Assembly (NCBI RefSeq): GCF_002150765.1
Contig: NZ_MUYM01000051.1
Coordinates: forward strand, 1 to 32,008
From: Lentzea kentuckyensis
Lineage (GTDB): Bacteria > Actinomycetota > Actinomycetes > Mycobacteriales > Pseudonocardiaceae
Length of the DNA: 32,008 nucleotides
Direction of reading: 5' to 3'
Made by a program: the position numbers and the translations under genes. The notes below the pieces were generated by a model. That model saw only the letters and a program-made list of their open reading frames with translations. It made no database searches and was not told the DNA's origin. Within the stretch, counting starts at the first letter, position 1, and every line of letters begins with the position of its first letter. Shown here one piece after another: positions 21,984 to 29,462 of the stretch.

Positions 21984-23261
21984 TCAGGCCACCCCGAAGA
22001 ACTTCTGCGCCTCGCGGACGCCGTCGACCAGCGCGTCGACCTCGTCCAGCGTGTTGTACAGGTAGAACGACGCGCGCACCGACGACTGGGCGTTCAGGCA
22101 GCGGTGCAGCGGCCACGCGCAGTGGTGGCCCACGCGGACGGCGATGCCCAGGCTGTCGAGCACCTGGCCGGCGTCGTGCGGGTGGACGCCCTCGATTTCG
22201 AACGGCACGGCGCCGCCCCGGTCGACCGCGTCCTGCGGGCCGATCAGCCGGACACCCTTGATGCCGGACAGACCTTCCAGCGCGGCAACGGTCAGCGCGT
22301 GCTCGTGGGCGTGGACGCGTTCCATGCCGACGACGCTCAGGTAGTCGACCGCCGCGCCGAGGCCCACGGCCTGCGACGTCATCGGCGAACCGGCCTCGAA
22401 GCGCTGCGGCGGCGGGGCGAACGTCGAGCCCTCCATCTTCACCAGCTCGATCATCGATCCGCCGGTGATGAAGGGAGGCAACGCTTCCAGCAGCTCACGA
22501 CGTCCATAAAGGACACCGATGCCGGACGGGCCGAGCATCTTGTGGCCGCTGAACGACGCGAAGTCGACGCCGAGCTCGTGGAAGTCGACCGGGCCGTGCG
22601 GAACGGACTGGCACGCGTCCAGCACCGTCAGCGCGCCGACCTTCCGCGCGGCCGCGACGAGCACCGAGACCGGGTTGATCACGCCGGTCACGTTCGACTG
22701 GTGCGTGAACGCGACGACCTTGGTGCGCGGCGTGACGACGCTGTCCACATCGGACAGGTCGAGCCGGCCGTCGGGGTTCAGCTTGAACCACTTCAGCGTC
22801 GCGCCGGTGCGCTGGGCGAGCTGCTGCCACGGAACGAGGTTCGCGTGGTGCTCCATCTCGGTCACGACGATCTCGTCGCCGGGACCGACGACGAAACGCG
22901 CGGCCTCGGGGCCCGAGGTGGCGGCGTTGCCCATCGCATACGCCACGAGGTTGAAGCCCTCGGTGGCGTTCTTGGTGAACACCAGCTCGCCGAAGTCGGC
23001 GCCGACGAAGTCCGCGATGCGCTGACGCGCACCCTCGTACGCGTCGGTCGCTTCCTCCGCGAGCTGGTGGGCACCCCTGTGCACAGCGGCGTTGTGCTGC
23101 TGCAGGAAAGCTTTTTCCGCGTCCAGAACCTGCGTCGGGCGTTGCGAGGTGGCGCCGGAGTCCAGGTAGACCAGGCGCTTCCCGTCACGAACGGTGCGAG
23201 ACAGGATCGGGAAGTCCGCTCTGAGAGCGGTTACGTCCAACGGTGCTGCGGTGGTGGTCAC
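21984..23261 (-). CDS. sufS: Cysteine desulfurase SufS
   Basis: A 425-residue PLP enzyme that frees sulfur from cysteine as a persulfide. The PLP lysine is K241 in SFSGHKMLGPSG and the persulfide cysteine C381 in RVGHHCAWPLH, the class II (SufS) context; EMEHHANLVPW is also typical. GTG at 23261 is taken as start because AGGAGG lies 5 nt before it; a TTG at 23276 would place the ribosome site within the gene. It lies 42 nt after sufC and 1 nt before sufU. Confidence 0.95.
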   Translation of the reverse strand: MTTTAAPLDVTALRADFPILSRTVRDGKRLVYLDSGATSQRPTQVLDAEKAFLQQHNAAVHRGAHQLAEEATDAYEGARQRIADFVGADFGELVFTKNATEGFNLVAYAMGNAATSGPEAARFVVGPGDEIVVTEMEHHANLVPWQQLAQRTGATLKWFKLNPDGRLDLSDVDSVVTPRTKVVAFTHQSNVTGVINPVSVLVAAARKVGALTVLDACQSVPHGPVDFHELGVDFASFSGHKMLGPSGIGVLYGRRELLEALPPFITGGSMIELVKMEGSTFAPPPQRFEAGSPMTSQAVGLGAAVDYLSVVGMERVHAHEHALTVAALEGLSGIKGVRLIGPQDAVDRGGAVPFEIEGVHPHDAGQVLDSLGIAVRVGHHCAWPLHRCLNAQSSVRASFYLYNTLDEVDALVDGVREAQKFFGVA

Positions 23262-23303
23262 AGCGCCTCCTCTCAACTACCGCAAAAATCCAACACAGGT
23301 CCG

Positions 23304-24077
23304 TTATGAAAGGGCTGCGGCTTCCTTGGATCCGGTGTACTTCACGTAACCCTCGGCCTCGAGCTGGTTCGCGAGCTCGGGACCACCGGACTCGACGATC
23401 CGGCCACCGGCGAACACGTGCACGAAGTCCGGGGAGATGTACTTGAGGATCCGGGTGTAGTGCGTGATCAGCATGACGCCGACCTCACCGGAAGCCTTGT
23501 AGCGGTTGACGCCCTCGGACACGACGCGCAGCGCGTCGACGTCCAGACCCGAGTCGGTCTCGTCGAGGATCGCGACCTTCGGCTGGAGCAGGCCCAGCTG
23601 CAGGATCTCGTGGCGCTTCTTCTCGCCGCCGGAGAAGCCCTCGTTCACCGAACGCTCGGCGAACGCCGGGTCGATGTCGAGCTCGGCCATCGCACCCTTG
23701 ACCTCCTTCACCCAGTGGCGAAGGGCGGGGGCCTCGCCGCGGACGGCGGTGGCGGCGGTGCGCAGGAAGTTCGACATCGAGACGCCGGGGACCTCGACCG
23801 GGTACTGCATGGCGAGGAACAGGCCGGCGCGGGCGCGCTCGTCGACGGACATCTCCAGGACGTCCTCGCCGTCGAGCGTGACGGTGCCCGAGGTGATCGT
23901 GTACTTCGGGTGACCGGCGATGGCGTAGGACAGCGTGGACTTGCCGGAGCCGTTGGGGCCCATGATGGCGTGGGTCTCGCCCGCCTTGATCGTCAGGTCG
24001 ACGCCCTTGAGGATCTCCTTGGGGGCGTCCTCGCTGACGACCGAGACGTGCAGGTCCTTGATCTCAAGCGTGGCCAT
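23304..24077 (-). CDS. sufC: Fe-S assembly ATPase SufC
   Basis: A 257-residue ABC-type ATPase without membrane domain, partner of SufB and SufD in the scaffold. Walker A GPNGSGKST (40-48), the signature FSGGEKKR, and Walker B VAILDETDSGLD are intact; the D-E-T-D-S-G-L-D form is the SufC hallmark. ATG at 24077 fits family starts (MATLEIKDL); a GTG three codons upstream is possible, since the AGGAG is 11 nt from the ATG and only 2 nt from the GTG. Confidence 0.96.
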   Translation of the reverse strand: MATLEIKDLHVSVVSEDAPKEILKGVDLTIKAGETHAIMGPNGSGKSTLSYAIAGHPKYTITSGTVTLDGEDVLEMSVDERARAGLFLAMQYPVEVPGVSMSNFLRTAATAVRGEAPALRHWVKEVKGAMAELDIDPAFAERSVNEGFSGGEKKRHEILQLGLLQPKVAILDETDSGLDVDALRVVSEGVNRYKASGEVGVMLITHYTRILKYISPDFVHVFAGGRIVESGGPELANQLEAEGYVKYTGSKEAAALS

Positions 24078-24109
24078 GACTAGCACTTCTCCTGGTGGTC
24101 TAACGAAAG

Positions 24110-24424
24110 TCAGTTCGTGGTGACGGTGACGTCGACGAAAACATCGCCGTCACGGATGTCGACGGCGTAGACGTCGACCGGTTCGCTGGCGGGCGGCGAG
24201 GAGGGCTTGCCGGTCTCCAGGTCGAAGCACGACCCGTGCAACCAGCACTCGATCCCCTTGCGGGAGACCTCGCCCTCGCTCAACGACACCGCGGCGTGCG
24301 AGCACAGATCAGCGAGCGCGTGCACCCGCTCGCCGTCGCGCACCAGGACGACGTCAACGTCGTCGACGGTGGCTGCGAACGGCTTGCGGTCGTCCAATGA
24401 GGACAGTGCACACACCTTGATCAC
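24110..24424 (-). CDS. Rieske-type [2Fe-2S] ferredoxin in the SUF operon
   Basis: A 104-residue Rieske ferredoxin like the small components of ring-hydroxylating oxygenases. The cluster ligands are C41-S-H43 and C60-W-L-H63. The GTG at 24424 overlaps the sufD stop (GTGA, 24421-24424). A Rieske gene between sufD and sufC is common in actinobacterial SUF operons, where it may supply electrons for assembly; no oxygenase is nearby. Confidence 0.93.
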   Translation of the reverse strand: MIKVCALSSLDDRKPFAATVDDVDVVLVRDGERVHALADLCSHAAVSLSEGEVSRKGIECWLHGSCFDLETGKPSSPPASEPVDVYAVDIRDGDVFVDVTVTTN

Positions 24425-25578
24425 GCGCCGACCGCCTCGAGCTCTGCCTCGATGGCGGCCTCGAGGCGCTCGCGCACCTCGGGGACGGCGATCTTCGCGA
24501 TCAGCTCCTGGAAGAAGCCGCGCACGACGAGACGCCGTGCCTGGTCCTCCGGGATGCCGCGCGCCTGCAGGTAGAACAGCTGCTCGTCGTCGAACCGGCC
24601 GGTGGCGCTGGCGTGGCCCGCACCCTCGATCTCGCCGGTCTCGATCTCCAGGTTCGGCACCGAGTCGGCGCGCGCACCGTCGGTGAGAATCAGGTTGCGG
24701 TTCAGCTCGAACGTCTCGGTGCCCTCGGCAGCGGCACGAATGAGCACGTCGCCGATCCACACGGTGTGCGCGCCATCGCCCTGCAGCGCGCCCTTGTAGA
24801 CGACGTTGCTGCGGCAGTTGGCCTGAGCGTGGTCGATGAACGGCCGGTGCTCCTGGTGCTGGCCCGCGTCCGCGAAGTACAGACCGAACAGCTCGGCGTC
24901 GCCGCCGCGGCCCGCGTACTGCACGACCGGCGTGATGCGGACGACATCGCCGCCCAGCGTCACGACCGTGTGCCGGAACGTGGCGTCACGGCCCAGCTTC
25001 GCGTGGTGCTGCGTGACGTGCACCGCGTCGTCGGCCCAGTCGTGGATCGCGATCACCGTGAGGTGCGCGCCGTCCGCGACGAGGAACTCGACGTTCTCCG
25101 CGTACGCACCGGAACCGCGGTAGTCCACGATCACGGTGCCCTCGGCGAACTGCGAGGCCTTGACCTGGATGTGGCCGTACGCAACGGTTCCAGCGCCGGC
25201 GCCGGTCACCGTGACGGTGGTCGGCTCGGACTTCGCGTCGCCGGGCAGCGTCACGACGGTGGCGTTCTCGAACGACGTGTACGCCTGCGCCGCGACGCGG
25301 TCACCGGGGACACCGGCCTTGCCGAGGCGGTCGTCGTCACGACCGACCGTCTCGACGGTGACACCGGCGGCGGCGTTCACCTCGACGGCAGCGGAGCCCG
25401 TTGCCGCAGCGCCGGAGTGCAGACCGGCAAGACGCTTGAGAGGCGTGAAGCGCCAGATCTCCTCACGGCCGCCCGGTACCTCGAACGCGTCCACGTCGTA
25501 CGACGTGAAGTGCTCCGCGCGAGAGGCAACGGGAACGACAGCTCCGTGGGAGTGAGGTTGAGTCGACAGGGCGGCCAT
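24421..25578 (-). CDS. sufD: Fe-S assembly scaffold subunit SufD
   Basis: A 385-residue SufB/SufD-family protein with the beta-helix core and C-terminal helices. Family-like stretches are EEIWRFTPLKRL near residues 40-50, HRPFIDHAQANCRSNVVYKG, and the C-terminal GRFDDEQLFYLQARGIPEDQARRLVVRGFFQE. It pairs with SufB and SufC. ATG at 25578 lies 1 nt after the sufB stop; its end overlaps the Rieske gene. Confidence 0.95.
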   Translation of the reverse strand: MAALSTQPHSHGAVVPVASRAEHFTSYDVDAFEVPGGREEIWRFTPLKRLAGLHSGAAATGSAAVEVNAAAGVTVETVGRDDDRLGKAGVPGDRVAAQAYTSFENATVVTLPGDAKSEPTTVTVTGAGAGTVAYGHIQVKASQFAEGTVIVDYRGSGAYAENVEFLVADGAHLTVIAIHDWADDAVHVTQHHAKLGRDATFRHTVVTLGGDVVRITPVVQYAGRGGDAELFGLYFADAGQHQEHRPFIDHAQANCRSNVVYKGALQGDGAHTVWIGDVLIRAAAEGTETFELNRNLILTDGARADSVPNLEIETGEIEGAGHASATGRFDDEQLFYLQARGIPEDQARRLVVRGFFQELIAKIAVPEVRERLEAAIEAELEAVGA

Positions 25579-25579
25579 G

Positions 25580-27034
25580 TCAGCCGACGGCCCCTTCCAT
25601 CTGCAGTTCGATCAGGCGGTTGAGTTCGAGGGCGTACTCCATGGGGAGCTCGCGCGCGATGGGCTCGACGAACCCGCGCACGATCATCGCCATGGCCTCG
25701 TCCTCGTTCAGGCCGCGCGACATCAGGTAGAACAGCTGGTCCTCGGAGACCTTCGAGACCGTGGCCTCGTGACCCATCTGCACGTCGTCCTCGCGGACGT
25801 CGACGTACGGGTAGGTGTCCGACCGGCTGATGGTGTCGACCAGCAGCGCGTCGCACTTCACCGTGGACTTCGAGTGGTGCGCCCGCTTGTTGACCTGGAC
25901 CAGGCCGCGGTACGACGTGCGGCCACCGCCACGCGCCACCGACTTCGAGATGATCGTCGAAGAGGTGTGCGGTGCCATGTGGACCATCTTGGCGCCGGCG
26001 TCCTGGTGCTGGCCCTCGCCCGCGAACGCGATCGAGAGGACCTCGCCCTTGGCGTGCTCGCCCATCAGGAAGACGGCCGGGTACTTCATGGTCACCTTGG
26101 AGCCGATGTTGCCGTCGACCCACTCCATGGTCGCGCCCTCTTCGGCCTTGGCGCGCTTGGTGACCAGGTTGTAGACGTTGTTCGACCAGTTCTGGATCGT
26201 CGTGTAGCGGCAGCGGCCGCCCTTCTTCACGACGATCTCGACAACGGCCGAGTGCAGCGAGTCCGACGAGTAGATCGGCGCCGTGCAGCCCTCGACGTAG
26301 TGCACGTAGGCACCCTCGTCGACGATGATCAGCGTGCGCTCGAACTGACCCATGTTCTCGGTGTTGATCCGGAAGTAGGCCTGCAGCGGGATGTCCACGT
26401 GCACGCCCTTCGGCACGTAGATGAACGAGCCGCCGGACCAGGTCGCGGAGTTCAGCGCGGAGAACTTGTTGTCACCGGCCGGGATGACGGAGCCGAAGTA
26501 CTCCTTGAAGAGCTCCGGGTGCTCCCTCAGGCCCGAGTCGGTGTCCAGGAAGATGACACCCTGCTGCTCCAGGTCCTCGCGGATCTGGTGGTAGACGACC
26601 TCGGACTCGTACTGGGCGGCGACACCGGCGACGAGGCGCTGCTTCTCCGCCTCAGGGATGCCCAGCCGGTCGTAGGTGTTCTTGATGTCCTCCGGCAGGT
26701 CTTCCCAGCTCTGGGCCTGCTTCTCGGTGGACCGCACGAAGTACTTGATCGAGTCGAAGTCGATCCCAGAGAGGTCGGCGCCCCAGCTCGGCATCGGCTT
26801 GAGGTCGAAGAGCTTCAGCGCCTTCAACCGGTACTCGAGCATCCACTCGGGCTCGCTCTTCTTCGCCGAGATGTCGCGGACGACATCCTCGCTGAGGCCT
26901 CGGCGGGCGCTCGCGCCGGCAGTGTCCGAGTCGGCCCAGCCGAACTCGTAGTTGCCGAGAGACGCGATGGTCTCTTCCTGCGTGAGCGGAGACTGCACCG
27001 TGGTGGGCGTGCGCTGCTCGGCAGCGGCAGTCAT
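25580..27034 (-). CDS. sufB: Fe-S assembly scaffold subunit SufB
   Basis: A 484-residue, full-length SufB, the main scaffold on which the cluster is built. Highly conserved parts include YVPKGVHVDIPLQAYFRIN, VHYVEGCTAPIYSSDSLHSAV (with the Cys thought to receive sulfur) and the C-terminal YLMSRGLNEDEAMAMIVRGF. No intein is present, unlike the sufB of some mycobacteria. ATG at 27034 follows GGAGGGGAG and overlaps the sufR stop by 4 bp. Confidence 0.97.
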   Translation of the reverse strand: MTAAAEQRTPTTVQSPLTQEETIASLGNYEFGWADSDTAGASARRGLSEDVVRDISAKKSEPEWMLEYRLKALKLFDLKPMPSWGADLSGIDFDSIKYFVRSTEKQAQSWEDLPEDIKNTYDRLGIPEAEKQRLVAGVAAQYESEVVYHQIREDLEQQGVIFLDTDSGLREHPELFKEYFGSVIPAGDNKFSALNSATWSGGSFIYVPKGVHVDIPLQAYFRINTENMGQFERTLIIVDEGAYVHYVEGCTAPIYSSDSLHSAVVEIVVKKGGRCRYTTIQNWSNNVYNLVTKRAKAEEGATMEWVDGNIGSKVTMKYPAVFLMGEHAKGEVLSIAFAGEGQHQDAGAKMVHMAPHTSSTIISKSVARGGGRTSYRGLVQVNKRAHHSKSTVKCDALLVDTISRSDTYPYVDVREDDVQMGHEATVSKVSEDQLFYLMSRGLNEDEAMAMIVRGFVEPIARELPMEYALELNRLIELQMEGAVG

Positions 27035-27750
27035 GCGGGCTCCCCTCCATCATCTGGGATGAGCTTTCCGGCAGAGCCGGTTTGAACGTTCGGGATGTGC
27101 GTCGTGCACACGGCGTGGCCGCTTGCGATCGTCGCGAGGCGCTGTACGTGTGAACCGAGGAGGGCCGCGAAAGCTTCCGTCTCGGTCTCGCACAGCTGAG
27201 GGAACTCGGCAGCCACGTGGGCCACCGGGCAGTGGTGCTGGCACAACTGCTCGCCTACACCGACGTGACGTGCCGACGCAGCGTAGCCCTCCCTGGTCAA
27301 CGCGGTCGCGAGGGCCTTGGCCCGGTCAGCGGGTGTGGCCTGCGCCACGATCGCTGCACGGTGCCCCCCGACGAGAGCGTCGACACGACTCTGCGCGAAC
27401 GCCTTGACCGCTTCCTCGCCACCTGTCTCGGCGAGGAACCTGATCGCGGCGACCGCGAGGTCGTCGTATGCGTGGCCGAACCGGGCGCGTCCGGCGTCAG
27501 TGAGCAGGAAGAGCTTCGCGGGACGACCACGACCGCGTTGGGTCTGGCGGGGTGCGTCCCTCGTGAGTGCCTCACCGTCCGCGAGCAGTGCGTCGATGTG
27601 ACGGCGCACCGCCGTGGGGCTGATGCCCAGTTCCTCCGCGACGGCTGCCGCGGTGACCGGGCCCTGCTCCAGCAGGAGCCTGGCGACGGCACGCCGAGTC
27701 TTGCCGTCGTGCTGTTGCACGGCGTCAAGGTGGGTCTCGGCGTTTTTCAC
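27031..27750 (-). CDS. sufR: Fe-S-sensing repressor SufR
   Basis: A 239-residue ArsR/DeoR-like winged-helix repressor: HTH at about 30-60 (VTAAAVAEELGISPTAVRRHI) and a C-terminal sensor with C170, C174, C187 and C215 (C-x3-C-x12-C), expected to hold a Fe-S cluster. With cluster it represses the suf operon; loss under iron or oxidative stress allows expression. The GTG start at 27750 overlaps a CAAC-N6-GTTG palindrome. Its end overlaps sufB by 4 bp, so repressor and operon are one unit. Confidence 0.94.
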   Translation of the reverse strand: MKNAETHLDAVQQHDGKTRRAVARLLLEQGPVTAAAVAEELGISPTAVRRHIDALLADGEALTRDAPRQTQRGRGRPAKLFLLTDAGRARFGHAYDDLAVAAIRFLAETGGEEAVKAFAQSRVDALVGGHRAAIVAQATPADRAKALATALTREGYAASARHVGVGEQLCQHHCPVAHVAAEFPQLCETETEAFAALLGSHVQRLATIASGHAVCTTHIPNVQTGSAGKLIPDDGGEPA

Positions 27751-27771
27751 AACACCAGTGTTGCGTATTTA
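27750..27771 (-). promoter_or_regulatory. SufR operator and -10 box of the SUF operon
   Basis: The palindrome CAACACCAGTGTTG (27750-27763) is CAAC-N6-GTTG, the site form described for cyanobacterial SufR. It overlaps the first base of the sufR start codon. A TAAATA box (27771-27766 on the minus strand) just upstream would put the transcription start inside the palindrome, so bound SufR would block initiation. No clear -35 was seen. Confidence 0.7.
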
Positions 27772-27792
27772 GCCTGAGGTCGCAAAGATCGC

Positions 27793-27807
27793 GGTCACAG
27801 GGTGACC
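27793..27807. promoter_or_regulatory. Second palindrome in the sufR-mptB spacer
   Basis: GGTCAC-AGG-GTGACC is a perfect inverted repeat with 6-bp arms, located between the divergent sufR and mptB genes, 37 bp before the mptB start. Its sequence differs from the SufR site, so another regulator may use it. Confidence 0.4.
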
Positions 27808-27844
27808 TGACTCACGGCTGAGACGGACTAGATACCCTGCGGCC

Positions 27845-29377
27845 ATGCCCACTTCCGGCGGAGCCGTGACTCCGGAGAGCGACCTCTTGAACGGTCGAGA
27901 GCGTCGTCAGCTGGACATCGTGCGTCGCTGGGGCACCATCGGGGCGTTGTTGCTGACGGTCGGATCGCTCGGTGGCGGTGCCGCGCCCATCTATTCGCCG
28001 CTGTACGGCGTGCCGGTGCTCGGGCTCTTCTCGAGGATGCCCAGCGTCGCGATGGGGGTCGTCTGGACCGGCGTCTTCATGATCGTGTCGGCCTGGCTGG
28101 CGCTGGGCCGGTTCGTCCGTCCCGGCAGACCCCGCCTCGTCTCGCGCAGCCAGATGGACCGCACGCTGCTGATGTGGACCGTCCCGCTGGTCTTCTGCGT
28201 GCCGATGTTCTCCCGCGACGTGTACTCGTACCTCGCGCAGAGCGAGATCGCCGCGCGCGGCCTCGACCCGTACGTCCTGGGCCCGGCCAACGCCCTGGGC
28301 GTCGACCACATCCTCACGCGCGGTGTGCCGAACATCTGGCGCGAGACGCCCGCGCCGTACGGCCCGCTGTTCCTGGCGTTCGGCCGGGTCACCGCGATGA
28401 TCACCGGCGACCACGTCGTGTCCGGCGTGTTCGTGCACCGGCTGCTGGTGCTGTGCGGCCTGGCGATGATCGTGTGGGCGCTGCCCCGCCTGGCCGCGCG
28501 CTTCGGGGTGCCGCCGGTCGGCGCGTTGTGGCTGGGCGCGCTGAACCCGCTGGTGCTGTTCCACATCGTGATCGGCGTGCACAACGACGGTCTCGCCCTG
28601 GGCCTCATGCTGGTCGGCCTGGAGCTGGCGATGCGCGGGCTGGAACCGTTGAAATGGTCGTGGATCACCTTGGGAGCCGCGATCATCGTGTGCGGCGCGA
28701 TGGTGAAGATCCCCGCGATGGCCGCTCTGGGCTTCCTCGGCGTGATGGTGGCGCGCAAACTCGGTGGTCAGCTCAAACACCTTGCCCTGGTGGCAGGGAT
28801 CATGACCGTGATAGCCGCGGTCGGGGTGGTGGCGATCTGCCTCGGCACCGGGTTCGGGTTCGGCTGGATCCAGACGCTGAACGTCGCCGAGACGGTGAAG
28901 TCGTGGATGTCGCCGCCGACCGCGCTGGGCTTCCTGGGCGCCGGCACCGGGATCATGCTCGGGCTGGGCAACCACACCGAGTCGATGATCGCGCTGACCC
29001 GCCTGCTCGGCCAGGGCATCTCCGTGGTGATCACCATCGGCCTCCTCTGGCGCGCCTTCAAGGGCCGGATCAAGTCGATGAACGGCCTGGGCGCGGCCTT
29101 GGGCGCGATCCTGGTGCTCGGGCCGGTGCTGCAGCCCTGGTACGTGCTGTGGGCGGCGATTCCGCTGGCCACGGCCGTCGTCGGACCCAAGTTCCGGCTG
29201 TTCGCGATGGTGTCCTCGGCGGTCATCGCGATAATCCTGCCGCCCACCGGGTCCGCTTTCGACGGGCGCGCCTACACGGTGCCGCAGGCGGTGGCCGGTG
29301 CGGTGATCACGTTCGCGGTCTGCGTGCTGATCGCGCGCAAGCGGGTGGGGCCGTTCCTCAAGTCCGACCCCGCGTGA
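27845..29377 (+). CDS. mptB: Polyprenol-phosphomannose-dependent alpha-1,6-mannosyltransferase MptB
   Basis: A 510-residue GT-C-type membrane glycosyltransferase with about 12 hydrophobic segments. The first external loop contains FSRDVYSYLAQ, with R124-D125 as the probable catalytic acid region of this family, and PYGPLFLAFGR and QPWYVLWAAIPLA are also typical. MptB extends the alpha-1,6-mannan core of lipomannan/lipoarabinomannan-type glycolipids from polyprenyl-phosphomannose at the outer face of the membrane. It lies divergent from sufR, the same gene order as in mycobacteria, which supports the call. ATG at 27845. Function in a non-mycolate actinomycete would be in a related lipoglycan. 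Confidence 0.9.
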   Translation: MPTSGGAVTPESDLLNGRERRQLDIVRRWGTIGALLLTVGSLGGGAAPIYSPLYGVPVLGLFSRMPSVAMGVVWTGVFMIVSAWLALGRFVRPGRPRLVSRSQMDRTLLMWTVPLVFCVPMFSRDVYSYLAQSEIAARGLDPYVLGPANALGVDHILTRGVPNIWRETPAPYGPLFLAFGRVTAMITGDHVVSGVFVHRLLVLCGLAMIVWALPRLAARFGVPPVGALWLGALNPLVLFHIVIGVHNDGLALGLMLVGLELAMRGLEPLKWSWITLGAAIIVCGAMVKIPAMAALGFLGVMVARKLGGQLKHLALVAGIMTVIAAVGVVAICLGTGFGFGWIQTLNVAETVKSWMSPPTALGFLGAGTGIMLGLGNHTESMIALTRLLGQGISVVITIGLLWRAFKGRIKSMNGLGAALGAILVLGPVLQPWYVLWAAIPLATAVVGPKFRLFAMVSSAVIAIILPPTGSAFDGRAYTVPQAVAGAVITFAVCVLIARKRVGPFLKSDPA

Positions 29378-29462
29378 TGAACCAAACGGGTCAGTAACCA
29401 CAACCCTTCGGCGGACGAAGCACTAGTAGGGGGAAGATCGAAGCCGGAGGGGGTGATGTGGC

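Noticed and set aside
25577..27085. A 502-residue plus-strand open frame opposite sufB
   Set aside because: sufB on the minus strand is full length and highly conserved; the antisense frame is Val/Asp/Leu-rich without motifs.
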